64,000 bases of DNA from JAFECT01 sp963838235 (GCA_963838235.1 CAWIQJ010000005.1:62001-126000), one strand, 5' to 3'. Positions 18,657 through 27,383 are shown, numbered from the stretch's first letter. The notes: generated by a model from the letters alone, not told the origin. Numbers and translations are program-made.

Positions 18657-19061
18657 TCAGAATTTCACTACGTCGCCGTTCTCTTTCTTGAACGACTTCG
18701 GCTTCTTCTCCAGCACCTCGAGCGCCTTCTCGAATGGCCGCGCCAGCACCGCGCCCTTGGGTGTGGCGACGATCGGCCGTTCCACCAGGATCGGGTGTTC
18801 GGTCATGGCCTTGACGATCACATCGTCCGACACGCCGTCTTTCAACAGCCCCAGCTCCTCCGCCGGACCTTTCGTGCGCAGCACAGCGCGCGCCTTCACG
18901 CCCATGCGCTTGAACAGCGCCTTCAACTGCGCCGCGGTCCAGCCGGCCTTCACATAGTCCACCACCTCGGGCTCATACCCCGCCGCGCGGATCAGCCCCA
19001 GCGTGTTGCGCGACGTGCCGCAGTTCGGGTTGTGGAAGATGGTGACGTCGAATTTGGCCAT
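18657..19061 (-). CDS. arsC: ArsC-family arsenate reductase (glutaredoxin type)
   Basis: 134 residues, a typical length for glutaredoxin-dependent ArsC. The N-terminal FHNPNCGTSRNTLGLIR holds the catalytic cysteine (about Cys14); the middle has DYVKAGWTAAQLKALF and the C-terminal ERPIVATPKGAVLARPFEKALEVL includes the conserved arginines of the arsenate-binding pocket. The protein reduces arsenate to arsenite with glutathione and glutaredoxin. No ars efflux genes are nearby; it lies four bases after the M28 peptidase gene on the same strand, an unusual partner, so a different reductase role is possible. Confidence 0.85.
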   Translation of the reverse strand: MAKFDVTIFHNPNCGTSRNTLGLIRAAGYEPEVVDYVKAGWTAAQLKALFKRMGVKARAVLRTKGPAEELGLLKDGVSDDVIVKAMTEHPILVERPIVATPKGAVLARPFEKALEVLEKKPKSFKKENGDVVKF

Positions 19062-19065
19062 CGTC

Positions 19066-21579
19066 TCACTGTTCGATCTTGAAGCTGCCTACCTCGGCTG
19101 TGGAATCAGACGCCGAGTAGGCCATAACGTTCCCGGGCCGCGGAGGCAGCGGCTTTGCGTCGGCCGGCCAGCCGGGGACGATGACCGCGTAGTGAACCTC
19201 CAGCGTCGCACCAGGTACTCGTTTCAACGTCAATCCTTGAGCTTGTCCTATGAACGGCCTGCCCTCTGCATCGGGCTGCTCCCAGGCTACCGTGAGCCAT
19301 TGTCCTAGTTTTGTCGGTTTGATGGGTTGGCCGAAGAGTGAAGCCTGAAAGGGCGCACTAGACTTTATGGCGAGGATAACTCGCCTTGAACTGCCGAACC
19401 ACAGGTCGATCATGACGCTGTCAGGTTGACCCGGTGACTTCCCGACGAGCGCGTGGGGCTGAACGGAAAAGCCCCCGAACGCAGCGCCGATTTCGTCCAT
19501 GCGGCGCACACAATTCTTGCCGCCGTCGGGGTCGGGCAGGCAGAAGGGCTGCGTCTTATTCGGTTGGTCTTTATGTCCAGCCGTTTCGACCGCGAAGACG
19601 GGACCTTGAGCGATCGGGAAGAGTTTTTGCTTGCGGATATTGCTACCATCAGACCTCAGCGCCTGCTCACTCCAGGGGTCGAGCTTGTCGAGCAAACTCA
19701 CCCGGTAATAGCGGTCAGTGTCTGCGTCGTGGACGTACATGACTTCGGTGGCGCGCGGGTAGCGGGCAGTTGCAGGACTGTCGAAGGCGATGAAGGCGAT
19801 CACGGCGGCTGCGGCCACGAAGGCGAGGGCGCCAATCGTCATCGGACGCGGCGCGGTTGCGACCAGCGGTAGGATCGCCAGGGCGGCGATCCAGAAGAAC
19901 AGACCAAGCGCGGCGGGCAGGTCGGCGCCGATGCCGAGGGTGAGCATGTGGGTTTCGCCCAGCGTCCAGCCCAGGCAGAGCACGGCTGCGACGCCGCAGG
20001 CGAGTTGCGCGAACGGCCGGTCGAGGCCGCCGGTGAAGGACGCGACGAACACGCCGATGGCGATGACCAGCAGCGGCCACTCGAACATGAAGGCCGCCGA
20101 GGCGGCGAAGATCTGGGCGATGATGGCGAACAGGAAGCCCAGCTTGAGGAAACCCGCAACCACGCTCCACGGCCGCACCGGGCGCCCGAACGCGGGCGCG
20201 GCAAACAGGGCCGCGCCCACCGCCGCGCCGGCGCCGATCAGATCGTGTCCGATCCCGTAACAGGCGATCCCGAGCACGACGGGGACGATCACCGCCCACA
20301 GGCGCCGATGGCCCTGCATCAGGGCGCCGATCGTCATCAGCACGCCGCCCAGCACCGCCAGCGCCAACGCTGCCTCGAACCAGCCGAAGCGGGCGAGCAG
20401 GGGCAACTGATCAACGAAGCCGCGCGCCACGCCGGTGGCGTCGCGCACGAAACTGGCCAGCGCCGACAGAAAGAACACGAGCGCGATCGCCGCGCTGAAC
20501 GCGCGGATGGTCTCGATCCAGCCGATCTCGCCCTTCTTGCGCTCGCGCAGGACGGCCACGCTGAAGAACACGAGGCCGACGATCAGCACCAGCCAGCCGA
20601 TCAGCGGCGGGTAAACGATGACGATCTTGCCGAACAGGTCGCCGAACACCTTGTCGGGCGCCTTGGCGGGCAGGGTCTTGTCGAAGGCCAGGGCGTGCGC
20701 CGCGGACAGCACTTGGCGGCCCAGATCCTGGATCGAACCGGGCTGGGTGCGCGCGGGGGTCGCGCTGGGGGAATGGTAGTCGAACTCGCGCCCCATGAAG
20801 GCGTAGTTCAGGCCCTGAATGCCCGCCTTCTTGGCGACGGTGTAGTCGGTGTCGTTGGGCATGTGTTCATAGATGAACACAGCCAGGGAGTTGGCCCTGG
20901 GATCGACCGCGGTCCTCTTGAACAGGTCGACGGCCTGGCCGTCGCCGGACGCGGTCTGGAACATGAAGGTGCGACCGCCGGAGCCGCGCGTGTCCATATT
21001 GATGACGAAGCCGATCTGCTTGGCCAGCGGGTCCTGTTCGAAGAAGGCGTGGGCGCCGACGAGGCCGTTCTCCTCGCCGTCGGTGATCAGCAGGTCGACG
21101 TCGCGTGCGGGCTGGCCTTGTGCCTTCAGGGCGCGGGCGACTTCAAGGGCGACGGCGACGCCGGCCGCGTCGTCCGATGCGCCGGGCGACCCGGGCACGC
21201 TGTCGTAATGCGCCATGATGGCGAGCGGCTTGGCGCTGCGGTCGCGGCCCGGCAGCACTGCAATGATGTTCTGGACATCGGCGCCGGTAACGATCTGGCG
21301 GCCACCGACGTCGAACTCACCGAAGGCGCGGCCGTCCTGGACCCGCACCTCGAGGCCCATCCCCTTCAGCCGTCCGATCAGATAGTCGCGCACCTGGTCG
21401 TGGCGCAGGCTGTCGACCGGGTGGGGCGAGCGGCCCAACTCGTTGATGTCGGTAAAGGCGCGGGCGGACGAGAAGGCGGCGGCCGGGGCATCGGGCCCCA
21501 CCGGATCCGGCACGCGGATGTCGAGCCAGGCGAGCGCGAGGCCCAGGATAAGGGTCAGCGCCAAGGCCAATGAACGCAT
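19066..21579 (-). CDS. M28 family metallopeptidase with a multi-pass membrane region
   Basis: About 837 residues. A signal/anchor helix is followed by an M28 aminopeptidase-type domain (residues 40-310): zinc ligands appear in MAHYDSVPGSPGASDDAAG, the catalytic EE in TDGEENGLVGAHAF, Asp in NMDTRG and His in DYHSPSATP. Residues 330-610 contain about nine membrane helices, and a periplasmic C-terminal domain follows (CLPDPDGGKNC has two cysteines). This layout matches the ER-type M28 proteases of bacteria. The ATG at 21579 is preferred because of AGGAAG upstream; a GTG lies one codon earlier. It is co-oriented with the arsC-like gene four bases downstream. Confidence 0.88.
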   Translation of the reverse strand: MRSLALALTLILGLALAWLDIRVPDPVGPDAPAAAFSSARAFTDINELGRSPHPVDSLRHDQVRDYLIGRLKGMGLEVRVQDGRAFGEFDVGGRQIVTGADVQNIIAVLPGRDRSAKPLAIMAHYDSVPGSPGASDDAAGVAVALEVARALKAQGQPARDVDLLITDGEENGLVGAHAFFEQDPLAKQIGFVINMDTRGSGGRTFMFQTASGDGQAVDLFKRTAVDPRANSLAVFIYEHMPNDTDYTVAKKAGIQGLNYAFMGREFDYHSPSATPARTQPGSIQDLGRQVLSAAHALAFDKTLPAKAPDKVFGDLFGKIVIVYPPLIGWLVLIVGLVFFSVAVLRERKKGEIGWIETIRAFSAAIALVFFLSALASFVRDATGVARGFVDQLPLLARFGWFEAALALAVLGGVLMTIGALMQGHRRLWAVIVPVVLGIACYGIGHDLIGAGAAVGAALFAAPAFGRPVRPWSVVAGFLKLGFLFAIIAQIFAASAAFMFEWPLLVIAIGVFVASFTGGLDRPFAQLACGVAAVLCLGWTLGETHMLTLGIGADLPAALGLFFWIAALAILPLVATAPRPMTIGALAFVAAAAVIAFIAFDSPATARYPRATEVMYVHDADTDRYYRVSLLDKLDPWSEQALRSDGSNIRKQKLFPIAQGPVFAVETAGHKDQPNKTQPFCLPDPDGGKNCVRRMDEIGAAFGGFSVQPHALVGKSPGQPDSVMIDLWFGSSRRVILAIKSSAPFQASLFGQPIKPTKLGQWLTVAWEQPDAEGRPFIGQAQGLTLKRVPGATLEVHYAVIVPGWPADAKPLPPRPGNVMAYSASDSTAEVGSFKIEQ

Positions 21580-21645
21580 CACAGCTTCCTCCCGAACAGC
21601 GGCGCACTGTGCGACGGCGGGGGCCGAGGCTGCAAGCCGCGGCGG

Positions 21646-22662
21646 CTATTCCTTCGCGATGGTCAGGACCAGCTTGCCGAAGTTCTCGCCCCTGAACAGC
21701 TTGTTGAGGGTGGGGACGAAGGCTTCGAGGCCGCCGTCGACCACGTCTTCCTTGTGCTTCAGCTTTCCCTCGGCGATCCAGCGGCCCATGACCTGCGCCG
21801 CTTCGGCGTAGCGCGCGGCGAAATCGAACACCACGAAGCCCTGCATGCGCGCGCGGTTGACCAGCAGCGACATGTAGTTCGCCGGGCCCTTCACCGGACC
21901 TGTGTTGTTGTACTGGGAGATGGCGCCGCAGAGCGGAATGCGCGCGCCGCGCGCCAGGTTGGCCAGGGCCGCGTCGAGAATGTCGCCGCCGACGTTGTCG
22001 AAATAGACGTCGACGCCGTCGGGGCAGTGCGTGCGCAGCGCCTTCCTCACGTCTTCGGCCTTGTAGTCGATGCAGGCGTCGTAGCCGAGTTCGCCGGTGG
22101 CGTAGGCGCACTTTTCCGCGCCGCCCGCGATGCCGATGACCTTGCAGCCTTTGATCTTGGCGACCTGACCCACCACCGCGCCGACCGCCCCGGTGGCGCC
22201 GGAGACGACGACGGTCTCGCCGTCCTTCAAGGCGCCGACCTCGAGCAGGCCGAAGTAAGCCGTCATGCCCGGCATGCCGAGCGCGCTGAGATAGGTGGTG
22301 AGCGGGGCCAGGTTCGGATCGACCTTGGTCATCTGCTTGCCGGGCGCGCGCACATAGTCCTGGGCGCCGGTCATGCCGGTGACGTAATCGCCCGCGGACA
22401 AGCCGGGCGCGCGGCTCTCGACCACGCGGCCGACGCCGATGGCGCGCATCACCTCGCCAATTCCGACCGGCGGCACGTAGGATTTCCCCTCGTTCAACCA
22501 GCCGCGCATGGCCGGGTCGAGCGAAATGGCCAGCACCTTGACCAGAACCTCGCCGTCTCCCGCCGGCTCGACCGGCGTGGTCTCCAGGGTGAAGTCCTCG
22601 GGCTTCGTCATCCCCACCGGACGCGAGGCCAGTTTGAGCTGGCGGTTCTGAAGGGCGGTCAT
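21646..22662 (-). CDS. NADP-dependent oxidoreductase, CurA/leukotriene B4 dehydrogenase type
   Basis: 338 residues of the zinc-free medium-chain dehydrogenase/reductase family. The N-terminal part has NRQLKLASRPVG and LDPAMRGWL, typical of the YncB/CurA group. The Rossmann motif is VVVSGATGAVGAVVGQVAKIKGCKVIGIAGG, and DVYFDNVGGDILDAAL follows. Such enzymes reduce the double bond of enals or enones. The ATG at 22662 follows a GGGAGA ribosome-binding site; an upstream extension to 22791 has no family similarity. The gene ends 66 bases before the M28 gene starts and could be co-transcribed with it. Confidence 0.9.
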   Translation of the reverse strand: MTALQNRQLKLASRPVGMTKPEDFTLETTPVEPAGDGEVLVKVLAISLDPAMRGWLNEGKSYVPPVGIGEVMRAIGVGRVVESRAPGLSAGDYVTGMTGAQDYVRAPGKQMTKVDPNLAPLTTYLSALGMPGMTAYFGLLEVGALKDGETVVVSGATGAVGAVVGQVAKIKGCKVIGIAGGAEKCAYATGELGYDACIDYKAEDVRKALRTHCPDGVDVYFDNVGGDILDAALANLARGARIPLCGAISQYNNTGPVKGPANYMSLLVNRARMQGFVVFDFAARYAEAAQVMGRWIAEGKLKHKEDVVDGGLEAFVPTLNKLFRGENFGKLVLTIAKE

Positions 22663-22865
22663 GGTTGTCTCCCGATCCGGCTTCTTTCCGAAGAACTTGC
22701 GAAACCACTGCACGGCCAGCCTCCCGTTTTCAATCGAAACGTGAGGCTCGGCTTTATCGCGGGATCGGGACGGGCGCCATCCGGGCCCCAAATAGAAAGC
22801 GCGCCTGCCGGGGGGCGGCAGGCGCGCATACTATGGTGACGCTACGCTACTGGTACTAAACGCGG

Positions 22866-23568
22866 TCAGGCGGCGACGGTGGCCACCGCTTCCTGCGGGT
22901 CGCGCAGCACATAGCCGCGGCCCCAGACGGTTTCGATGTAATGCTTGCCGTCCGCGGCGGTCGCCAGCTTCTTGCGCAGCTTGCAGATGAACACGTCGAT
23001 GATCTTCAGCTCCGGCTCGTCCATGCCGCCGTAGAGGTGGTTCAGGAACATCTCCTTGGTGAGAGTCGTCCCTTTCCTCAAGCTCGAGCAGCTCGAGCAT
23101 CTGGTATTCCTTGCCGGTCAGGTGCACCCGCATCCCGTTCACCTCGACCGTCTTGGCGTCGAGATTGACGAGGATTTCGCCGGTCTTGATGACCGACTGG
23201 GCGTGGCCCTTGGAGCGGCGCACCACGGCGTGGATACGGGCGACCAGCTCATCCTTGTGGAAAGGCTTGGTCATATAGTCGTCGGCGCCGCCGCCGAGCG
23301 TCTTGACCTTGGTGTCGATCTCGGCCGAGCCGCTGAGGATCATCACCGGCGTATTGACCTTGCCCACGCGAAGCTGACGCAGCACGTCCAGGCCGGACAT
23401 GTCGGGCAGGTTCAGGTCGAGCAGGATGATGTCGTAGTCGTAGATCTTACCCAGATCCACGCCTTCCTCACCCAGGTCGGTGGTGTAGACGTTGAAACCT
23501 TCGGACTTGAGCATCAATTCGATGCTCTGCGCAGTCGCGCTGTCGTCCTCGATCAACAGTACTCGCAT
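22866..23568 (-). CDS. ctrA: Cell cycle master regulator CtrA, with one frameshift
   Basis: About 233 residues when restored. The receiver domain has the acidic pair in LLIEDDS, phospho-acceptor Asp51 (IILLDLNLPDMSG) and Lys in YMTKPFHKDEL. It is followed by the OmpR-type winged helix, with RVHLTGKEYQMLELL before and KGTTLTKEMFLNHLYGGMDEPELKIIDVF after the break. One extra base near 23075-23090 shifts the frame between them; both flanks are almost invariant CtrA sequence. CtrA controls DNA replication, flagellar and division genes and is essential in Caulobacter, so the indel is very probably an artefact. Its promoter region at 23569-23879 carries five GANTC sites and a CtrA box. Confidence 0.95.
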
Positions 23569-23879
23569 TCAGCCCCTCCCGGCGAAGCGCTCCCGTTCCA
23601 AGAATCCGCGAGCGGACCCCCAGTCCTTCCTAGGCACGCTAGGCCGTCAGTTACTTAAGATTGGTTAATCCTAAACCCTTGCCGAATTGTAGGGTGATTT
23701 GCGAGTCGGCGACAAGCCGAGGAGTCAACGATTCGAATCCGTATGCGGAATTTTCCTGGGGAAATTTCCTTACCCCGCAAGGAACCCAATAATTCTTAAG
23801 CGGAAATTAACGCGGGCTTTGTTGCACCGGTTTGGGGGTCGTGTGAGACCCCGTGACGCAGGTTTCCGAGGAGGATTTC
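23569..23879. promoter_or_regulatory. Divergent ctrA/cysteine synthase control region with GANTC cluster and CtrA box
   Basis: Five GANTC (CcrM methylation) sites lie here: 23602-23606, 23703-23707, 23722-23726, 23730-23734 and 23735-23739; four fall within 37 bases. A CtrA box TTAA-N7-TTAAC occupies 23796-23811. A related TTAA-N6-TTAA lies near 23655-23668. In Caulobacter the ctrA P1 promoter is activated by GcrA at a methylated GANTC and repressed by CtrA, so this arrangement fits conserved ctrA control. Positions of the start sites are unknown. Confidence 0.7.
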
Positions 23880-24878
23880 GTGAACGAGGCGGGGGTGAAT
23901 TCCACCGGCGATTACAATGGCCAAGTTTACCGCCGCGCCGGTCGTGGGAGGATCTACGACGGGGTGATCGACACCATCGGCGACACGCCCCTGGTGCGCC
24001 TGCCGCGCCTCACCGCCGAGCTGAAGCCCAAGGCCGAGGTGCTGGCCAAGCTCGAGTTTTTCAATCCGCTCGGCAGCGTGAAGGACCGCATCGGCGTCTC
24101 CATGATCGCCGCGCTGGAGGCCAAGGGCCTGCTGAAACCGGGTTCGGTGATCGTCGAGCCGACGAGCGGCAACACCGGCATCGCGCTGGCCTTCGTGGCC
24201 GCCGCCAAGGGCTATCGCCTGATCCTGGTCATGCCCGAGAGCATGTCCCTCGAACGGCGCAAGATGCTGCTGCTGCTGGGCGCCGAGCTCGAGCTGACCC
24301 CGGCCGAGGGCGGCATGCGGGCCTCCATCGCCCGGGCCCAGGAGATCGTGGCCCAGACCCGGGGCGCGGTCATGCCCCAGCAGTTCGACAACCCCGCCAA
24401 CCCCCTGATCCACCGGGTCTCCACCGCCGAGGAGATCTGGAACGACACCGAAGGCCGGGTGGACGCGGTGGTCGCCGGCATCGGCACCTCGGGCACCATC
24501 ACCGGCGTCGGCCAGGTGCTGAAGGCGAAGAAACCCTCGGTCCAGATGATCGCGGTCGAGCCGGTCGCTTCGGCGATCCTGTCGGGCGGGACGCCCGGGC
24601 CGCACAAGATCCAGGGCATCGGCGGGGGCTTCGTCCCCTCGATCCTGGACCGCAGCGTCATCGACGGGGTCGAAACCGTCGAAGACGAGGAGGCCTTCGC
24701 CATGGCGCGCAAGGCGGCCGCGACCGAGGGCCTGCCGGTCGGCATTTCGTCGGGGGCGGCGCTGGCGGTGGCCTTCCGCCTGGCGGCGCGCGACGCCTAT
24801 GCCGGTAAGATGATCGTAACCATCATCCCCAGTTTCGCCGAACGCTACCTGTCGACAGCCTTGTTCGAAGGCCTCTAG
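23880..24878 (+). CDS. cysK: Cysteine synthase A (O-acetylserine sulfhydrylase)
   Basis: About 332 residues of the fold-type II PLP enzymes. The PLP lysine lies in NPLGSVKDRIG, the phosphate and substrate loop in EPTSGNTGIALAF, and the glycine-rich cofactor loop in GIGTSGTITGVG; GISSGAALAVA closes the site. It makes cysteine from O-acetylserine and sulfide. The GTG at 23880 is chosen because GAGGAGGA sits four bases upstream; an alternative GTG at 23853 lacks such a site. The first 30 residues are an unusual polar extension before the usual DTIGDTPLVRL start. It is divergent from ctrA and downstream of a CtrA box. CysM or cystathionine synthase activity is possible. Confidence 0.87.
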   Translation: MNEAGVNSTGDYNGQVYRRAGRGRIYDGVIDTIGDTPLVRLPRLTAELKPKAEVLAKLEFFNPLGSVKDRIGVSMIAALEAKGLLKPGSVIVEPTSGNTGIALAFVAAAKGYRLILVMPESMSLERRKMLLLLGAELELTPAEGGMRASIARAQEIVAQTRGAVMPQQFDNPANPLIHRVSTAEEIWNDTEGRVDAVVAGIGTSGTITGVGQVLKAKKPSVQMIAVEPVASAILSGGTPGPHKIQGIGGGFVPSILDRSVIDGVETVEDEEAFAMARKAAATEGLPVGISSGAALAVAFRLAARDAYAGKMIVTIIPSFAERYLSTALFEGL

Positions 24879-24935
24879 GTCTCAGAGGCTTGGCCGCACA
24901 CAACAAGTTAACCGGCGTCAGGTTTAACTGATCCA

Positions 24936-26159
24936 ATGACCGAGACCTCGGCCAGTCGCGACCGCCCCATAGGGGACGACGCCGCGCCCCCTTCGCGCGC
25001 GCGCAAGGCGCTGTTGAAGCGTCTGGCGGACGTCGTGTCCTTGCCTGCCAGCCGGGTCAACGCCTTCGAACGCTCGATGACGGCGGACCTGCTGGTCGAG
25101 ATGCTGCGCGAGGCCGAGGTCGATGAGCGCAACCGGGTGGCGCTGCGGCTCGCGCCCCTGGCGGAAATCCCGAACTGCCTGGTGCGTTTGCTGCTGCGCG
25201 ACAATATCGAGATTGCGCGCCTGCTGATCGACGATTGCGGTTCGCTGACCGACGCCGACCTGGTCGCCTGCGCGCGGGACGCCACCACCGAACATCGCCG
25301 CGCCGTGGCCCACCGCAAACTGATCACCGAAGTGGTCGCCGAGGCGATCGTCGAGCCGCTGGAAACCGAGGTCCTGCAAGCCCTGCTGAACAATACTTCA
25401 GCGCGGCTGTCCCAGCCGGCGATGGAGGCCATCGTCGGCGCCTGCCGCACCCAGCCGTCGCTGATCCCGGCGCTGTTGAAGCGGATCGAGCTGCGCCCGT
25501 CCGGCGCCTACATCATGTTCTGGTGGTGCGACCCCGCCGCGCGCCGCGCCATCCTGCAACGCTTTGCCGTGTCGCGCGAAGTCCTGCAGGACGCGGTCGA
25601 AGATGTGTTCGCGCTGGGCGCCGAGGAGAACTGGGCCGACCCGCTCGCGCGCAAGGCGCTGCAGTTCATCGAACGCCGCCAGCGCAATCGCGGCGCCATC
25701 GAGAAGTCGCCCTACGGCAGCCTCGAAGAGGCCGTGTCGGCGGCCGAGGCCGGGCTCACGCGCGAGATCGCCGAGGAGATCGGCTATCTTTCGGGCATCA
25801 AGCCCGCCACCCTGGCCAAGATCCTGTCCGATCGCGGCGGCGAACCGATCGCGGTGCTGTGCAAGGCCACCGGGCTTCCCAAGTCGGCGCTGAAAACCCT
25901 GTGGCGCTCCATGAAGCGGCCCGAGGTCGACGCCGACGGCGCCCTGTCCGAAGTCCTGGAGCAGGTGCTGATCACCTACGACATGATCGCCACCGACCGG
26001 GCCCAAACGGTGCTGCGTTACTGGAACTGGGCGCTGTCGTCGGCGCTGACGCCCACGCTCATGAAAGCGATCCGGGACGGCGACGAAGACTCGCTCGACG
26101 AATATTCTGTACCGCAATGGGCGGCGATGCTTGCGCTCGCCGAAGATTTCGGACGCTGA
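24936..26159 (+). CDS. DUF2336 domain protein
   Basis: 407 residues, soluble and mostly alpha-helical, with the repeated short helices of DUF2336: FERSMTADLLVEMLREAEVDERNRVALRLAPLAEIPNCLVRLLLRDNIEIARLLI is the recognisable core (about residues 45-105). The repeats resemble HEAT-like solenoids, suggesting a protein-binding scaffold. The family is restricted to alphaproteobacteria and its function is not established. The upstream gap (24879-24935) has GTTAACC and GGTTTAAC, an inverted pair of CtrA-like half-sites. mucR lies 171 bases downstream. A second DUF2336 protein is encoded at 38410-39498. Confidence 0.8.
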   Translation: MTETSASRDRPIGDDAAPPSRARKALLKRLADVVSLPASRVNAFERSMTADLLVEMLREAEVDERNRVALRLAPLAEIPNCLVRLLLRDNIEIARLLIDDCGSLTDADLVACARDATTEHRRAVAHRKLITEVVAEAIVEPLETEVLQALLNNTSARLSQPAMEAIVGACRTQPSLIPALLKRIELRPSGAYIMFWWCDPAARRAILQRFAVSREVLQDAVEDVFALGAEENWADPLARKALQFIERRQRNRGAIEKSPYGSLEEAVSAAEAGLTREIAEEIGYLSGIKPATLAKILSDRGGEPIAVLCKATGLPKSALKTLWRSMKRPEVDADGALSEVLEQVLITYDMIATDRAQTVLRYWNWALSSALTPTLMKAIRDGDEDSLDEYSVPQWAAMLALAEDFGR

Positions 26160-26204
26160 GCAACCTTCGCGCGCGGGACGAATTGCACAGCCTGCTTGGG
26201 CGGC

Positions 26205-26330
26205 TTCTCTAATTAAATAATCTAGTTTGGGATATTGTGTATCCCCGGGAAGCTCTATATTCAGCGCACCCAACACTCGAAGACTCGAAGCGAGTCGCGA
26301 CAGCAACCCAGGCCTCGGGAACCCAGCATT
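26205..26330 (+). promoter_or_regulatory. mucR upstream region: AT-rich tract and GANTC palindrome
   Basis: TAATTAAATAAT around 26212-26223 is strikingly AT-rich for this genome and is the type of site bound by MucR/Ros proteins, which commonly repress their own genes. At 26282-26296 GACTCG-AAG-CGAGTC is a perfect 6-base inverted repeat made of two CcrM (GANTC) sites, 35-49 bases before the ATG. Regulation by methylation state and by MucR itself is inferred. Confidence 0.55.
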
Positions 26331-26753
26331 ATGGACGACAAGGTTGAAATCATTGAGATGACGGCGGACATCGTGTCCGCCTACGTCGGCAACAATTCGG
26401 TATCCTCCAGCGATCTGCCCAACCTGATCCAGAGCGTGCACCGGGCCCTGTCGGCGGTCACCTCCGGCGCCATGGAAGTCGTGGCCGCGCCGAAGGAGCC
26501 TGCGGTTCCGCTGAAGCGCTCGATCACCCCGGACTATCTCATCTGCCTGGAGGACGGGCGGAAATTCAAGTCGCTGAAGCGCCACCTGCGCACCAAGTAC
26601 GACATGAGCCCCGATGAGTATCGCTCCAAGTGGGGCCTGCCCAAGGACTATCCGATGGTCGCGCCGAACTACGCCAAGGCGCGTTCGGACCTCGCCAAGC
26701 AGATGGGTCTGGGCCAGGGCGGCCGGAAGCCGGCGCGCAAGGGCCGCGGCTAA
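26331..26753 (+). CDS. mucR: MucR/Ros-family transcriptional regulator
   Basis: 140 residues. An N-terminal oligomerisation region (VEIIEMTADIVSAYVGNNSV) is typical of MucR. The C-terminal zinc-finger-like DNA-binding domain runs from ITPDYLICLEDGRKFKSLKR to WGLPKDYPMVAPNYAKARSDLA. Only one Cys (CLED) and one His (KRHLRTKY) of the Ros C2H2 set remain, with Asp and Lys/Tyr in the other ligand places, so zinc may not be bound. In Caulobacter, MucR proteins with SciP repress CtrA-dependent promoters in the G1-to-S window and bind AT-rich DNA. The ATG at 26331 matches the conserved family start; a strong terminator follows. Confidence 0.93.
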   Translation: MDDKVEIIEMTADIVSAYVGNNSVSSSDLPNLIQSVHRALSAVTSGAMEVVAAPKEPAVPLKRSITPDYLICLEDGRKFKSLKRHLRTKYDMSPDEYRSKWGLPKDYPMVAPNYAKARSDLAKQMGLGQGGRKPARKGRG

Positions 26754-26777
26754 GCTTCAAGCGACCAGGTTGCAGAG

Positions 26778-26815
26778 CGCCCCGCGGTCCGCACGGACGG
26801 CGGGGCGTTTACTTT
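26778..26815 (+). terminator. Rho-independent terminator after mucR
   Basis: A stem formed by CGCCCCGC-G-GTCCG and CGGAC-G-GCGGGGCG with a two-base loop (26778-26807), one internal G-G mismatch, followed by TTTACTTT. It lies 24 bases behind the mucR stop. Confidence 0.85.
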
Positions 26816-26888
26816 GTCGGGACCGCTTTGTGCTTGCAGCGCTTCGCGACGCTGGCCAAACTGCGAAGCTGAACCTCGAGGAACGCGG

Positions 26889-27377
26889 ATGATCGCGCAG
26901 ACGAGCGCGCCCGCCTCGGCGCTTCGGGCGCACGAGGAACTGTTCGGATACTGGGCGGGTCGGAAGAAGGCCGACCGCCTGCCGGGCCGTCGCGACATCG
27001 ACCCGGCCGACTTCAAGCGGCTGCTGCCCACGGTCAGCCTGGTCGACGTCCGCCGCGACCCGCTCGATTTCAAGACCCGTCTGGCCGGCACCGGCCTCTA
27101 CAGCGTCTACGGCCGCGAGATCACCGGCCTGCGCATGGAGGACATCTACCCGGCGCAAGAAGCCGCCGAGTGGCGCGACCGCCTCAAGCGCGTGGTCGAG
27201 ACGCGCAAGCCGGCCATGGGCGTGCATTCGCTGGCGTGGCGCGGCACGGGCCGCCTGTCGATCGTGTGGCTGCGCCTGCCCCTGGCGGCGGACGGCGCGA
27301 CGGTGGACATGATCTTAGGCTACGACGCCGTCATAGGCGTAAGGGACGAACCACCGTCGGGCGTGCGCGCGGCTTAA
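26889..27377 (+). CDS. PAS-domain protein (PAS_5 type)
   Basis: 162 residues. The sequence ELFGYWAGRKKADRLPGRRDIDPADFKRLLPTVSLVDV followed by DFKTRLAGTGLYSVYGREITGLRMEDIYP matches the alphaproteobacterial PAS_5 family, a single PAS fold with no attached output domain. The function is unknown; such proteins may be regulators or accessory sensors. The ATG at 26889 has GAGGAA close upstream. It stands between two terminators and is probably monocistronic. Confidence 0.82.
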   Translation: MIAQTSAPASALRAHEELFGYWAGRKKADRLPGRRDIDPADFKRLLPTVSLVDVRRDPLDFKTRLAGTGLYSVYGREITGLRMEDIYPAQEAAEWRDRLKRVVETRKPAMGVHSLAWRGTGRLSIVWLRLPLAADGATVDMILGYDAVIGVRDEPPSGVRAA

Positions 27378-27383
27378 GCAAAG

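Noticed and set aside
23700..23745. Possible tRNA T-arm (GATTCGAATCC) near 23730
   Set aside because: No matching acceptor, D-arm or anticodon stem around it. The similarity is due to two adjacent GANTC sites.
24879..24935. Full CtrA box before the DUF2336 gene
   Set aside because: TTAA half-sites are present but separated by more than seven bases, so the consensus is not met; recorded only as possible half-sites.
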